A program made the position numbers and the translations under genes. The notes beneath the pieces are model-generated. The model was not told the DNA's origin and ran no database searches. It worked only from the letters and a program-made list of their open reading frames with translations. From Epiperipatus broadwayi (taxonomy: Eukaryota; Onychophora; Udeonychophora; Euonychophora; Peripatidae), in NCBI GenBank assembly GCA_028023455.1, contig JAQFVV010012435.1:2292001-2356000 (forward strand): a stretch of 64,000 bases of DNA. Direction: 5' to 3'. Positions 45,220-61,100 of this stretch are shown here, in pieces; the first letter of the stretch is position 1; the number at the start of each line of letters is the position of its first letter.

Positions 45220-46120
45220 TTGTATATATTAATTTACTCTTAAGTCATGTTGATTAGTTTACATGCATTAGTTAAGTAAGTTAGCTTGATTAAAACCATC
45301 TAAGAATGATTGTGTTTATTAAATAGTTTAAGTAAAATTAAGTATGTATTTTTTTAAAAGAAATTAAGTTAATGAAGCCATGACATATATTTCTATAATT
45401 ATGTTGCTTAGATTAGATGATATACATTCCTTCCTATTAATTATGTTACTTAGGGGATTTAGTTAAAAGTTAGTTAATTTAGTGAAGTGACATCAGATTT
45501 TAACATAAAATATAGCTTGTATAATTAAGTAAAATAATTGATTAATTTCTCTAAGTTACACATGTTAGTTAAGGTAAGTCAATCAAATAATTTTACTATA
45601 TTAAATTAATTTCTTCACTTGTAATGGTGAGTTTTTTAAAAAAGTATGTTAAGATTATAGTTTAATTAACCTTTGTATCTCATTCAATTCATATTTAATT
45701 AATTTCTTCTATATATCTTAGATGTAACAATTGTCTAGGTTTTTTTTACAAAGTTTAAATGATATGAATAAATAAATTAATTTGCTTAAGTAAATAAATT
45801 AATTAATTTGCTTTAGTGGATTAAGTTAAGATTATTTGGTTAGATCAGGTTGCTGAAGTTAAGCCTATTTGTTTGTTCATATAAAATCCATAAACTAATT
45901 AAGTACTTTAAATAAATTGTTAATTGAATTAAGTATGTGAATCATATAAAGTTAGATCAATTTAGTTGCTTTAACAAATTGTTTGTTTAAAATAATAACC
46001 CATTATCACACAAATAATTTAAATTTCTAAATTAAATTATTTATGTAAGTTAACTTTTAAATTAGAGAACTAAGTTCATCAATAGATAATGTTTTTAAAT
46101 TTAGATGTGTTTTTGATTGA
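45220..46120. repeat. Cryptic TTAAGT-rich tract
   Basis: The word TTAAGT occurs about ten times between 45240 and 45940, with many GTTAATTTA and TTAGTTAA variants, without a fixed period. No ORF. A weaker patch continues near 47040-47180. Confidence 0.6.
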
Positions 46121-46740
46121 CTAGCCTTCTGACACTGTGACAGATTTAATTGTCTTGTCTAGTAAGAGTTGTGTATGTTTTCAACATTTGATTTTAGTAT
46201 TAAACCATTATTTTATATCAGCGAATAATAAATTGGACTTGATTTGGTAGAAATTTACATTTACAAATGAAATAAATTCTAAAGATTTTAATTTGAAGTT
46301 TTCAAATATTCAAAAAATAAGATCATAATAAAAACAAAGAATGGTTTCATCATTCAGTGGTAACATATTGATTTCATAAATATCAATACCTGATAAATGT
46401 ATCAAATTATGCTTTAAAATATCAAAAAAGTTTTATAATATTGCGATATATTCTAACACAGTTGGTGGTCTATTAATAATCAGTTTTAAAAGATGTATTT
46501 ATCAAAACTTCATTATTTGTTTAGTTAAAGTTACTTTAGTACTTACTATCTCCTATTTTTAAAAATAAAACATATACATATAAAATAAATGTGTAATATT
46601 TACACTTGTGATATTTAAAATTATTATACAATTTATTGTGCAAAAATAATTGTGAATCTTAATAATCTTTGCAAAAAAAAAAATCAAAGTTCAGTTATTC
46701 AAAATTTTTTTACAATGCACATAAAATCTGATAAGAATAG

Positions 46741-46828
46741 TCAACCATTGGTGGCCTAATGGTTAGCATAACTGCCTTCCAAGTCAGCTGGCTCGGATTC
46801 ACTTCCAGGTCAATGCTTTGATGTATAG
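46741..46828 (+). mobile_element. tRNA-derived SINE, family A
   Basis: CCATTGGTGGCCTAATGGTTAG, CTGCCTTCCAAGTCAGCTGG and CTCGGATTCACTTCCAGGTC, then AATGCTTTGATG. Same subtype as 29406 and 63459 (CCTTCCAAG rather than CCTTA.AAG). Confidence 0.8.
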
Positions 46829-49800
46829 AATGATCAAAAACATCAAGGTTTATTGAAATTCATTTGAAATCACTATATTTTCAATTATCCTGATATCATT
46901 AGATTTTTTTTGAGAATTAAATATCAGAATAAAATATATGTGAACTTTGTGATTAAAAAAAATTAATAAAATATCTCGATAGATGACTGTTCTGTTTTTC
47001 CATACTAATTCCCTTGCTTTGATGAAACAGCTTTTTAAGTCAGTTTGTTAACGTGATATTAAAAATTAAGTTTAATAAATTTTAGGTAAATGAATTATAT
47101 TTAGCAAGTTAATAATATTTTCATCTATTTAGATAGTTTTGTTTAATTAGATTATTTGATTTACTTGTTTTATTTAGTTAAAGTATTTTTATTGTAAGCT
47201 GCATTGCTTTAATATTTTCATTGCGCACTGTAGTTTATAAGGCCTTTTTATCATCCTACATTAAATGAGAAAGGTTATACTAAAAGATTATACTAACCAA
47301 GTGAATTAATTGTTGAAGGGTAAGAAGAGAGAAGAAATAGAGAGGGAATAGAGTCCTAGATGAATAGAATAAAAATCATTTTCTAAAGCATGTCTGTTTT
47401 TATTAATATAAATAGATTTTACTGAAATATCTTTGCATAAGTCATCAAATATATAATGAAGAGATTTAAATTTCTAGTGAATTTTATATGTATATTTTTA
47501 AATTTATAGATTATGCTAAAATTAGTATATTGTTTGGTCTTTGTATTTTCACCTTGTCTTATTTTTTTTATAACTCCTAAACATGTATAAATTACACTAT
47601 CATTCCAACCCAGTTCAAACCAAAACCATATAAAATTGAAAACTTTTTGAACAGGTTTGGGGGGGGGGGCTATTTTTTGCATAGTAAAAAGAATACAATG
47701 AGAATGCAAAACTTCTCAAACTTCCACAACCAGCATGGAAAGCAGGATAAATATTTCACTACTCTTTTAACATTCCAGCAGGCTGTTTAAAGGTTGCTTT
47801 TCTTTTAACTGTTATACAATATTTGTCCAATCAGTTGGGTACCCATGGAAAGCCTTGTTTTATTACAAAATACTTATATGTATGTAAAGTTTGAAATTAA
47901 ATTTCCAAAGCTATTGTTAATTTTAACAAGAAGGATTCCATCTGTCAATAGCATAAGACAATCGTTTTTGCAATAAAAGGCTGGCCATCCTTTCTTGCAC
48001 TCATGTTTATAGATAAAGAAATATCTGAAACATTCCATGTAGAGGAACAAATTTTAAATCAATCAAGAAACATTTTTCAAATTTCCCTAAATCAGCTGAT
48101 GTTTTAGTTCACAGAGAAGAGGAATTTCTTTCATTTTTAAACTTTGCCAACAAATATGGGAAGTAAATCAATTACAGTTCTAAATATTATATAAACATGT
48201 GCCAAAATAAAAGATGGCTGTTCTTTTTATTATCAAAATATTTATCTTCTGCTGTGGCAAGAATAACAGTCATATGTATTTAGTATTGTAATATTTAGAG
48301 GGGAGGGCAGAGAAACTAATTCACCATTAAATTACATTGTCTGTTATAATATAAATTAAGGAGAAATTGAAAATTAATTCTATTATGTAAACATTAAAGG
48401 CTAAATTAGTTAATAAAAACTAAAATTACTTCAAATTCAAAATTAAACAGAACTAGCCAAAGAAAAAAAATGCTTTACAACACAACTAATGGTTTCCCAT
48501 CAAAGCAGATTTCACAAATGCAAAAGATTTAAAAAACACATCAACAAATATTCTTCCCCGCAATTCTCAATTACATCCCAAACATCTTTAATATTAAAGG
48601 AATTCTTTAACAAGTTATTTGCTTCGAAATCGAATTTTTAATAATAACTTTTATTTTAATAGGAATAATATTCCTGTGGTACTATATAGTATCCTTTCTT
48701 TTTGTAAAAATTGTATATAGGTTAGAGTAGTTTGAGCTTAGATGGAAAAATAAAAGTGGGATTAAACATAAATATCTTAATTCTGTTTTGTACATCCATG
48801 AAAGAGATACAGGCCACACTTAATTTTGATGAGGATATGGTTGTCTTCTTTGAAAGAAAAGAAATAAAAAGAATTTTTATTATTAAAAAGTTATGATTCT
48901 GAAGCAGTTAATTTGTTTAAGATTTTTTTTAATATCAAGATTATGTGAATGTAATTTGGAATTGTGGGAAGTATACTTAATATATATATATATATGGGTT
49001 TTTTTTCATTCTTTGTACTTGAAAAGTCTGCTTTAGCTGGGACACCATGGGTTTGGTTGTAGAGTTGTCTTTTCCCCCTTTGGCTAGTCTTGTTTAATTT
49101 TGAATTTGAGGTAATTTTAATTGAATCTATAATGCATTTGTCTATTTTACAAAACAGCCATCTGCAGAAAATATACAATTGTATTTCAATGACAATGTAC
49201 TTGCATGTGAAAAGTAATTGTTTGGATACTCACTAATAAATTACTTATTATTTTTTATTAATTTTAACAATTTTGTAAACAAACCTATTTATTAAGTATG
49301 TAATGCTCAGAATATATTAATAGCTTTATAAACAAAGCTATTAATCTTATACAATTCAGGGTTTCCATGGGTGTTGTAATATAATTACATTGATATGAGC
49401 AGGTACCATTTTCAAATTAATTAAAATGTGTAACACACACTTTTCAAAATTACTTCTTCATAAACTATTGTTATACTTGTATCTTCTTAATATTATAGAT
49501 TTAGTAGTTGCTGTTTATTTATAATGTTATTAATATTGATAGAATTAATATCTGTATTATGATCTGAAATTGTGATCCAGTTAGATTGAAGTTGTTGTTT
49601 TTTTTATAATAACTGCTAATGTAAAATTTTGACTTTATGAAATATCAGAGATTAACCTATTATCCTTATAAGTTTTTGGTGATCTGCTAAAAATGGATTT
49701 TTTTTTCTTCTGATTAATAGATTATATTGATAGGAGAGGGCATTATTTTCAAGTTTATTAAAATGACTCTGAAAATTCTAGCGTGTATAATATGTTCAAG

Positions 49801-51270
49801 TGAAAATTATTACTTCATAAATATTATTATTAATTTCTTTTAAGATCTTGGTGAATTGCTCTTTTTTTATTAAGGAAAATACACGTACAATTATAATATA
49901 AATCTTGTTGGTATACATTTGTTTAGATTTGTTATACTTATTATAACAATCATTAGTAAATAATTTTCCAAATTAGAAAATATACCCGTTTGATACATTA
50001 GTTGTTATTATGACAAATTAATTTCATGATCAGAGAGAAGCTCATCATTTAAACTTAGTCTATAATTATTATGTAACTAGTTTTATATCAGAACAACTAG
50101 CTCTTCATTTAGTGACTTAGCCAGTGATCATCATGCAGCCCATATTTTGATTGGCAATGATCCTTTGTCATTCTCCATCTAACTGGACCATTTATTTTTT
50201 AACCTTGAATTAATTTTTAATTAGTATGCCTGAGGATAGGCTCTTCATCCAGTGGCCTAAGTTGCCCCCAAGTATCCCCAAAGGGCTCATTCTTTTTTAG
50301 CATATTTTTCCAATATGTAAATGAGATCTCAATGAAATAAATATATATGACAGTTATGAATGGTCACTATAAAATATTGAAGCTGAATGATTATTTATGT
50401 TGTTCTTTGGATTAACTCTGTCATATAATAATTTATAATCTTATATTCCTATTTTTTAAATTGAATTTTGATGTTCCCACATGTATGAAGCAGCTCTCTC
50501 TTGCCAAATAATTTTTATGCAAGGGGAAAAATTAAGGTATAATCTTAGAAAAATCATAATGAAATTAGGTTATCAAATTTAGTGAATATCCATTTATTTT
50601 TTTATGAATATGATTTCAGTAATGAAGTATTTTCTATTTTAATATTTCTATTTTATATTGAAAAAGATACTAAGAAGAGATACATTTAAAAAACCCTTAT
50701 AAGAAATTAATAAATAGGCATTTTGCTAACATGGGTATTCATGCTATAGAGGCATTGCATGACTGATAAAATGAAGAATTTATGCATTATATGAAATTGT
50801 ATTTTCTTTTGTATCGATTAAAGATGGCTGACATGTAAAATTGTCTAAAGCTAATTGTGGCTAAATATAGCTAAAGATATTTTCAATTTTATCTTAATAA
50901 TACTAATTAATGTAATATAAAATAATGATACATATTTAATTTAGTTCTTGTAACATATAATATTTATGGCATTATTATATACACAAATATAATAATAGTA
51001 ACTGAGACTAAAATATACGAAAAAGGAAAAAAAATACAAATTTTAGCACCCTTCTGAATATATAAACGTCCATTCAAAATTTTAGTCAATAGTTTTATAT
51101 ATATATGAGCAAGTGAAAATACTTTATTCTTTTTTTATTATTATTAACTGGAAAAATTTTATGTTGAAGTTTTACTCAAATGAAGATGTCCAGCCTTTAT
51201 AAATAATTATAAAGAAAAATTGAAAATAATAAGTAATAGCAATAATTACATAAATATATAAACCTAAAAT
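46829..51270. other. AT-rich intron, no gene seen
   Basis: Contains G10 near 47660 and a TA run near 48980. A minus-strand frame (49178-48891) with QRGKRQLYNQTHGVPAKADF looks less AT-driven than most and may be a fragment of a retrocopy, but I do not recognise it. At 50090-50290 the phrase CTCTTCAT.(C/T)AGTG(A/G)C(C/T)TA occurs twice ~140 bp apart. Confidence 0.35.
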
Positions 51271-51378
51271 CTTTTTTTTTCTCATGTGTCATAGCATCGG
51301 CTGGGAAGCGAACCCGCTAACCCGGGACAACTGCTTGTAAGGCAACCGTGCTGACCTCTCGACCACCAACGCTTGACA
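51271..51378 (-). mobile_element. tRNA-derived SINE, family A
   Basis: Reverse copy: on the - strand GTCAAGCGTTGGTGGTCGAG, GTTGCCTTACAAGCAGTTGT, GGGTTCGCTTCCCAGCCG and ATGACACATGAG with an A tail. One of the best-preserved copies. Confidence 0.85.
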
Positions 51379-51593
51379 ACCTAAAGTCTTTTATATAATT
51401 GTTCATTGTTACTTATTCAATCGCTATTTTCATTTTTTTATAATGATTTCTAAAGTTATCCAAATATATTTGAATGATGCATAAAATATATAAATAATAT
51501 TATTATTATATTTATTTATAACTTTTCTTTTAAACTTCACTTTTAAGTTTTTGTGTTTATTTATATATAAGGGGAAGTAATCTATTTTATAAT

Positions 51594-52460
<867 letters not shown>

Positions 52461-54469
52461 TTGGATAATCTCTAGTCTAATGAATGACTAATAAAAATTA
52501 TTAATATTAATAATATGTTTTCCACCTAATAAAAAAAGAGAACAGTATTGTGTTTTACTTTTACAATCTTATAGTTACAAGCAAGTATGTTCTAATTAAT
52601 ATGTTCACATTTTGAAAATAAACAGATTTTAAAATATTTATATATGAAATATAAGTTACTCTTCTATAAATTTTGAGAGATGTTCAAATCTCCCTAACAC
52701 CTGATAAGTTTTTAATTGAAGTACATATATACTGTGATAGGGTTGGTTATTTTAAATTAGATGGTGGCTTATGATCTTAAAACACACATATATAAAGTGT
52801 ACTAAAATCCACATGTTGTTTGTGTCTATATACACTTTAGGATACATACGTATTCAAAGTCTGAAAATTACACAAAAGAATCAATTTATTGAAATATTGT
52901 ATGTGTACATACATATCCAATATCCTAAGCTTATTATTGAAATTTTAAATTATTTTCTCATTTGTCATCATGGTATTTCAAATGAGAAGTTAATTTTCAT
53001 TAGGTTTTAGCATTTACTTGTCCAGTAACTCTCTCCATATCGATAAATATCAGTTAGTCCTGATGATCTTTTTAATTATTGCATTTAATTTTTTAAAAAA
53101 GAAATATTAATCATCGTATAATAATACTGATCTGAATAATTACGTTTTTTTTTTTTTTTTTTTAAGTCTGTTAAGAAAAGTATTAGCAGTTGACGTTTAT
53201 TCAAACATTTTTATTAATATAAATAAATTGAAATCCATATGGCTTAAAGACTTCACAAAAAACTATTTTTTATTTCGGCAATTAAGAAAATCTGCAAACT
53301 TTTTGGTTTTTTATACTTTCAATATCTCTCTTGTTTCTGTGCCTCGGAACATAAAATATTCCATTTTTTTTCTTTTTTTCTTCATGATTAGCTCAATAAA
53401 TAATCTCTTTTGTCATTTATTTCTTTTTTTCATTTCTAGTCACATTTTATCCTTTCCATTCTCCAAATCCACACTTTTCTATAACATCTTTTTTTAGCAG
53501 TCTGTATTTTAAAACTAATCTGCTCTAATTGCATTGCATAATTTTTTTTTTTAATATGTTAGCATCTGTATATTCACTACTAATTTTAAATGTATTTCTA
53601 TCTCCTTTCAAATATTTTATGAATTTTAAATCTTAATTTATTAATCCTATTCCAAATATTTGCAAGAACAGGCATGATGATTAGGAATTGTGTGACAATG
53701 AACGTTTCTAACTGTAGATACATCTTTCTCTCTTACACACTTTCTATATTTATCCTGTCTATGGGGAAAATCCTGAAGTTGTCTATTAACTACACTACAA
53801 AGAAATGAAGTATATTGAATTTGGATAAATTTATTTTATCCATATCAGAAAACAATATCTCTTTAAGTGTCTCATCACCATTAAATAAATGCTTAATTGT
53901 ATAAAATTTAATTCATAGTTAAAAAAGAGAATTATTGTTTAGTTTATAAATGGCTTCCAAATTCTAGTTTTGGATATTTAGATAAATTACATATTGGTTT
54001 ATTTATAAAACTTTTTTTTAATATATTATCATGTATGTTACATTCTGTAACCCTTTTAAAATCTGCTTTCTATTTATTATTTGAAATCTAATTAGTCATT
54101 AGATAGACTTATTTTTAGAAATATCCCAATTTCATTGTTTTTTTTATTCTCTACTCTTCTTGTTGTACTAATCCACTGCTTTGCTGCTAAAAATAGTCCA
54201 AGATATTTTTCTATTTTATTACTGCATGATATTAAAAGTTTATCTACATTTTATTTTATCAAAATCAATTGCATTTTTACTTTATCTTATATTGTTGTAG
54301 TTATTAGTGAATATTAGGAGTAATCACTTAAACTTAAGTTTAAAATTTATTTAATTAAAATTTAGTTTTGTCACTAAACTGAATGCAATATAATCATTCT
54401 AGTTTTAAAAAATTTTATTCATAAAAATTTTGGCTTATTTTTCTGTGTTTTTTTTTTGTTTTTTTGCAG
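52461..54469. other. AT-rich intron before the last exon
   Basis: T20 run near 53145-53163. TGCATG at 54223-54228, 240 nt before the acceptor. The open frames at 52771 and 53228 are hydrophobic AT-driven frames without family likeness. Confidence 0.45.
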
Positions 54470-54828
54470 TACCAAGAACCAGCCCTGTAGAAGATGGTTT
54501 AGTATATCGAGCAGAAACTTTAGCTCTTGCTGTTGTGGTGTCTCTGGTTTTAGCTCTTGCTGTGGGATTTCTTGCAGGCTACCAGTTGGCCAAATGTCGC
54601 CGTTCTGAAGACATTGACACACCATACAAAGATCATAGTGTGGAACTTCGCCGCGGTGCAAATCGGCTAGCTAGGGAACCATCACATTTGAACCACAACG
54701 AAAGCTACCTGTCACCTACCAACAAACCTATTAATCTTGTCCTCAATGTGCCTCCAAAAAGTGAAAAAAAGGCTAATAGTTCTTTAGACTCGAAACCAGT
54801 ACCGAAATCAAAAAAGATTTACTTATAG
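54470..54828 (+). CDS. Sema1a: Semaphorin-1A, last coding exon (membrane span and cytoplasmic tail)
   Basis: This is the terminal coding exon of a class-1 transmembrane semaphorin, an axon-guidance ligand and receptor that signals through plexins. A strong acceptor (T-rich tract ending TTTTTGCAG) precedes it and the frame is open to a TAG stop at 54826-54828. It codes about 119 residues. A short extracellular stub (PRTSPVEDGLVYRAET) comes first, then a ~24-residue hydrophobic Leu/Ala/Val membrane segment, a basic stop-transfer patch (AKCRR), and a ~75-residue polar tail ending KSKKIYL. The block NLVLNVPPK followed by a Lys/Ser-rich end matches the C terminus of insect Sema-1a as I recall it, which is the main basis for the name. 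GC content is clearly above the flanking intron. The first codon is split: the exon begins with TA and needs a G from the upstream exon, which 31542-31622 supplies. The C-terminal hydrophobic residue could be a PDZ ligand, but that is inference. Confidence 0.93.
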
Positions 54829-57800
54829 TTTTACAAAAATTAATAAAAACAATATTTAATTTACAAAACTGGACTATTAATGTGCATTCCAGATCGGAAT
54901 GTTTTTAACTTCCTGAAAGCAGCACAATTATTGAGTGCAAAAGTGATGGCAGTTTATATATCTTTATATATATATATAAATAAATATATATAAATAATGT
55001 GTAAATGGATTTTGTTCTAGAATTTTTAATGGCACTATATAGACAATTTTTGTTTAATCATGGACCATATACTTCAGCCAAGAGACATTTTGAATCCCAT
55101 TATTAATGTGGGTTGTAGTTTAAAATATGAAAAACTTCTCTGTACATGTACTCATGTTATTCGCTTGTACATAAAACATAGAGGTTCGTTAGGCATGTAA
55201 ATAAGCGTGTGTGACTTCCAAAAAAAAGTATATATAAAGTACTGGCATGTTAACCTTACAATAGTAAAGTCAATATCCTTGGATCGATGCACACTACTAC
55301 ATGTTATAGAGAAATTACTACTTGTCCAATGGAAATCTAGGAATTCAGGAACTTTTTTTTTAAACCCTATCTTATATTTTTATTTTTGGGAAGCAAAAAA
55401 TGTCTAACTTTGCTTCTTTTCAGAAATCCAGTGCAATGATAATTTACATTTTTATGTATCCCACAATGTAGCAGTTTCTCGTTGATCTATGTCTAATTGT
55501 CATTTGTTATCTCTAAGGTTACTATGCAAATGATGAAGAAATGGATGTTCATCAAACCATAGGATACAGGAAATAAAGTAGCATGTGGATGACTACTAGA
55601 AGAAGTAAAAATGTAATTTGATGTTTGTCTTTTATTTAATGAAATTAGGGGAGGGTAAATAAAAAAAATTGAAACATTTTTTTTTAAAGTATTTAAATTA
55701 TTATTTTTTTATTATTACTACTATAAAATATGTGACGCATCAACTAAAGGGATGGTTGAATTCATTTGAAAACGGGGGGGAAAAGGGACCAACCTCAAAT
55801 TGTTTAGTTATTTAATCGGGAAGGGGGAGAAATCCTTCTTGACTCTAATGTTTGAAACACTATTTCTCCTAGTAGATTATTTTGGGATATTTTTTTAAGT
55901 AACTTTTGTAAAAAATATATACATACTTTTTTGTTTTAAATATTTTGTCAAATGTCTTATTTTTCAATGTATTAATAAAATGACAAATTTTAAAAGGTTA
56001 CACTATTTTTTAAAATTGTATTTTTATGATCCAAATTGGAATTATAAGTAACCCTATCCATTATACTTAAAGGCAATAATTCCCTGCTGTTGTGAATATA
56101 CTCCCAGTTGATGCCACATTTGCAAAAAAAAAAAAAATTAAGAATAATTTTTGATTGTTGACCAGTGGCTTTATTTGAACTTATTTTTCTTAAAGGTAAG
56201 AAACAAAAAATTTGGTGAAGGCTTTCTTATTTTCACAGACAGGAAAAATTTTGAAGAGTTTTAGAATGTATATCAAAAAGTTATTTTTAATTGTATTCAT
56301 AGTGTCTAGAAAAACATAATTGAGTGTATTATTAAAATGATTCAATCTTTTCATTTCCAACAATTATTTATAATAAGAAATTGTATTTTTGAGAATTGAT
56401 AAATTCGTTGCTTATCAATGACATTCAAAGCTATCTTTCCCACATTCAATTTTTTTTATTATTATTAATACATCTTATTATTCTTACAATTGTTATAATT
56501 TATTTCTTTTGCATATCTAATTATTAATTTGAAATTCATCTATTTTAAAAGCTGCTACTATTATTTTCTTATATTGATAGATAATTTGAAAATGTTATTG
56601 ATCAGCAAAGTCATAAACTGAAGTCTGTATCTGGATATTTTCCTACTAAAATGTAATGTTTATTTTTTAAATGAAAATTGCTTATTTTCCACATGGTCAA
56701 TTGCTGTTATGACAAGCAATGTTAGAGCACCAAAATAACAAAGCCATTTTATACTGTCTGATAAGATCCCCCACCTCATTAGTATTTTTTCCTTTTGATA
56801 ATATAGTCAAAGAATGTTTACTCTTCAACCTTTCCCATCAAGCCCAAAAATGTAAGGCAGTAATAAATCTTTTAATAAATATTTCATATATAACAAGAAA
56901 CATTTAATTATGACAAAATATATTTATATAAATACTAAATTTTAACTTCACATTTTATGTATTTGTAATATTGACTACAAATATTGTGAATTTATTTTAG
57001 AGATATAAATAATTGTAACAACTAGAGGTAAATTATTCTTTTTACTAATACATTATAATTCATTACAGTTTATTCTTTTTAGTTTAGAGCTTTTTTGACA
57101 TTTTTGAAAATAGCAAAATAACTATACACTAATTATTTAATAATAGAAGAATACATTGTGCTAGTTTATATCTGTAAAAAGGAGTTTTCTGTTATAATTA
57201 TTTATATCTCTATTTTTCACTGCGCTTATATTATGTTTATATAATTATATAACCAATTATTTAAACATAAAGATTAAATAAAGTTATTACAGATATTTTG
57301 ATAAGTGATCAATATAAAAAGAGATTTGAGATCTTTATATTTTTGACATAGTTTTCTTCTGTGTAACTTTTTATAATTCTATACTTTTCTCAAATCAAAT
57401 CGTTTCTTTCATTCTGTTTTTTTTTACTTTTCTTAAATATGTACATTTTGCAAATATGAATTTTGCCATTTATTAGCTATTCATTTATTGTTTAAATACA
57501 TTTCCTTTTTTTATACAAAAGTTCATATAAATTTTTATATATTTTTTTAACATCATTATGTTTATATTTGTGGGAAAAAACAAAAGAAAACTTTCAAACT
57601 GTGATATTTTTGCCAGTCCCTCCCCCCTGAAGTTAACTTAGGAAATATACGTTTGTCTTAATCAATGAAGGAAAATATTTTTGTTTTGTTTTGTTTTGTT
57701 TTTTTTTGCTAAAAATATTCTTATAAAAAGATAATTGTAAGAAAATTATAAAATAATGCAAATAAGTAGAATAAATAAAAGAATTGATTTAAAAATAAAT

Positions 57801-59066
57801 AAGAGAATTGATTTAAAAAGGAAAAAATAATATCTGAATTCTAATAAAGTATAAACATTAATGTAATTAATAAAATATATTTCAGCTTTTTATTCTCAAA
57901 TTCTTACTCTAAATTTTTATCAGTCAATAATGAAATTTAAGCAAAAGAATTTAGGGATTGAGAAATATGGAGTATTATTTATTAATTCGATGCCAAAATT
58001 CTTTTTATACATACGTAAATATAATTATCATAAAGTATTCACCGAAATATAACTGTATTGAAGCTAACATTTTCAACAATCTTATGCAATTATTTTGAAC
58101 TAGATATTATTTCCAAACTACTAATGATTAAACTGACTGATTGGAATGATTGTAGTTAGTATTTTAGATGCTCAATATTACGTAATAATAATTGCCACTT
58201 GAGTTACTATTATATAATTAAGTTATCCAAGTATCAAAATATATTTGTTTACAATTTTTATTTAAAATAAGAAAGCCTCAACCAACAGTAACAATATTCC
58301 ATCAATTTTTTTTTAAAAAAGACTTTTTTATCATTCAATTTTGAAATTATATTATGAAAATAAAAGAACATTAAATGATGTTTAATTCAGCACACAACAT
58401 ATTTTTCTTTTTTTTAACAAAATCAATCTTATTTTTATAACAAATATATGGGTGTATATTTGATAAGTCGCGCACTATGAAATCTTTAAGCAAATCTCCC
58501 AAAGCAGGGTGGTTTAATATTAGATTTTTCTAAGATTATGTAATTTTGATCTGTAGATAATTTGAATTTAGTATGTATCTTTGAGTGCTCATTGAAATTA
58601 ATGTAAATCTTTTATTTATACATATACAAACATAAAATGTAGAATAGCAATTCACTAAGAGTTATCAAATTTAAGAATAATACTAATAGGATTTAGTTAT
58701 TGTCTGTCTTATAATTTTTAAATATATAATAATTGTTCAAATACAAATTTGATTTAATTGGCACATGACTGAGAAAATTTTATTTACATTAATGTGGATG
58801 AAGAATAAATGTATATCAAATTTAAAACATTCAAAAAGGTGATATTACATAACTAAAATAAGGTGGAAATATACAACTAATTAACGGAAGAAACTTGTGA
58901 AAAATTAGGCTTTATTGTATTAATAATCTCCGTTTTAAATTTATTTCAGAAGTATGTGTGTGTGTGTGTATGAGAACATTTATGTACAAATCTAGTTGCA
59001 CTTTATTTTATAATAGTGTATTATTAAAAATATATATATATTTTATTTTAGTAAGAGTACCAAACT

Positions 59067-59172
59067 CTCCATATAACTAAATGCAAGCCTTTGTAATCAA
59101 TGGATGCAGGAAGGGTTGATTCCACTTGGTGGCACTACTGTATGGAGAGTTTTGTATTTTTATTAACAGTGT
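59067..59172. mobile_element. Short family C foldback
   Basis: CCAAACTCTCCATATAACTA at the left, GTAATCAATGGATGCAGGAA in the core, and GGCACTACTGTATGGAGAGTTTTG at the right. The ends are inverted. It is the one clear repeat in the presumed 3' UTR. Confidence 0.7.
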
Positions 59173-60843
59173 ATTCAAGCATATGAAATGGTGATCATGG
59201 GAAATTTTTAAATTTCATTTTGAATTATTTGATGTTTTTTCTGATTATTGAGATTTCTTAACTTACATGAAAACTGTTGCAAAATATTATGATTTTTTTT
59301 TAAGTGTAAATATCATAAATATATTAAATAACCTCAATATTACCTCATACTTTTTTAAATTCATATAAATAAAGATACAATAAACGACTCCCAAGATGTG
59401 AATCGAGTTAGTTTGTCATTTGTAATTCAAAGTGTCATTATTTAAATATAATGTCAATCTGGTGTGTGGGGTTTATTATATTACATCCTACCTATATAAT
59501 ATTAATGCATGCTATTAGTTTTGTTATGTTAGTAGATTGAGCATTCTAGAAAAGAGTAAAATTAATTTGATGGAGCATGTAATAATTTTAATTTTTATTA
59601 TGTCCATATTAGAAAAAGTTTTCTATGTATGTCAATGAACATAAATTTAATGAAAAGATGATTATAATTTCAATATTCCATCAAAAATTGGACTAATAAA
59701 TATTTTACGAAAAATTATTAATCAATATGGTAAATATGTTATTATAAATTTGTTTTCTTTATTAGAAAACTGAGCAATTAGAAAAATTGTTATTCAAAAA
59801 GATACATCATTTCTGTTGTATTGATTGAGAATTTGACAACTGTAGAGTGTATTATTTATGTAAGAAAAAAGTCTCCACAATCCTAATGCATTCACATTTT
59901 AACTTGAAAGATAATTAGATTATTTTAAAATTCTTCAATTGTTTATTTATTTTGTAATATGTAATTAGATACTATACTCTATTTGCTCTGTGTATATGTT
60001 GACAAGTAATAATGATTTTAAAGTTAAGTCAAAATAGTACAATGTTGTTATATTTTAAGTTTTTTGATTATACTTTATTTTTTAAAGATGTAGCTGAAGT
60101 GTTATATTTTATCTGGTAATCTGTAGTTATGTGCCAATTTAAATAAATAAATAGAATGCATTTAGTATTTTATTTATCAAAACTTGTGTGGTTAGCATTT
60201 TCAAAACATTAACACTGATGTTATAAATAATTTATAAATATTTCAATAGCACAAATACAAAGTGGTTAAAAACATGTCATGACTGTAATAAAAATAACCC
60301 GCTGTATATATGTTAGTAAGTAAACATTATCTACATTTATTTATTTTATATATGTATATAGTGATGAAATGTACGAGAATATTTAGTTTTCCATTTGATA
60401 TATTTAATTTCATCGCGTTTGGTTGTGGGTGTGTGATTATTAAAAGTGATGAAATTAGTTGTTACAATTTTTTAATTGTAATAAAGAAACTTACTAGAAG
60501 ATTAGGTTATTACTGTTACATTTATTTTTGAGTACACTATTGTATTATTTATTTTTTTGAAATTACTGTCATTAAATCATTGATGGAATTACTTGTTACA
60601 ATTTTAAAAAAAAAAATAACAACTTGCCTTTAAATCTGTTATTAGTGTCACGTGGTCATATAAAAGTAAAAAAAAAATTATAACCATCCTGTGTCTAAGA
60701 AGTGTTTCTTTTTTTTTTTTTTTTAATATATATATATAAATATCACTTGCTGCCTGTAGGCAAAAGTCCGATATTATAATGACCATATTTTGGGTTTATT
60801 TTATTTCACAGTATAACCATACCGTTATATTGTAAAGTGATAT

Positions 60844-61100
60844 AAATGGTTTGGGGGGAGGGCAAAATATGTTAGAATTTTTGTTTTGTTTTTCTTTTGA
60901 AATTAGAATTTTGCATGGATATTTTTTATTTTAAAAAAGTTTTTTTTAAGTTTTATTATTATTATTATTATTTTATTTTTTTTTACAAAATGTGAAAATG
61001 TATTTATTTTGATTTTGACAGCATGTAACAATGTAAATTAGACAAACTTAAACTATGCTTTGTAGCTGTTCTTGCAAAAAATGAATAAAATGTTTAATAA
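60844..61100 (+). promoter_or_regulatory. Candidate distal poly(A) region
   Basis: A T-rich run and TTA repeats (60956-60972) are followed by ordinary unique sequence ending in GAATAAAATG near 61080-61090 and then an A run. This arrangement resembles a distal cleavage site. A T-rich element follows within 40 nt. Support is from sequence composition only. Confidence 0.3.
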
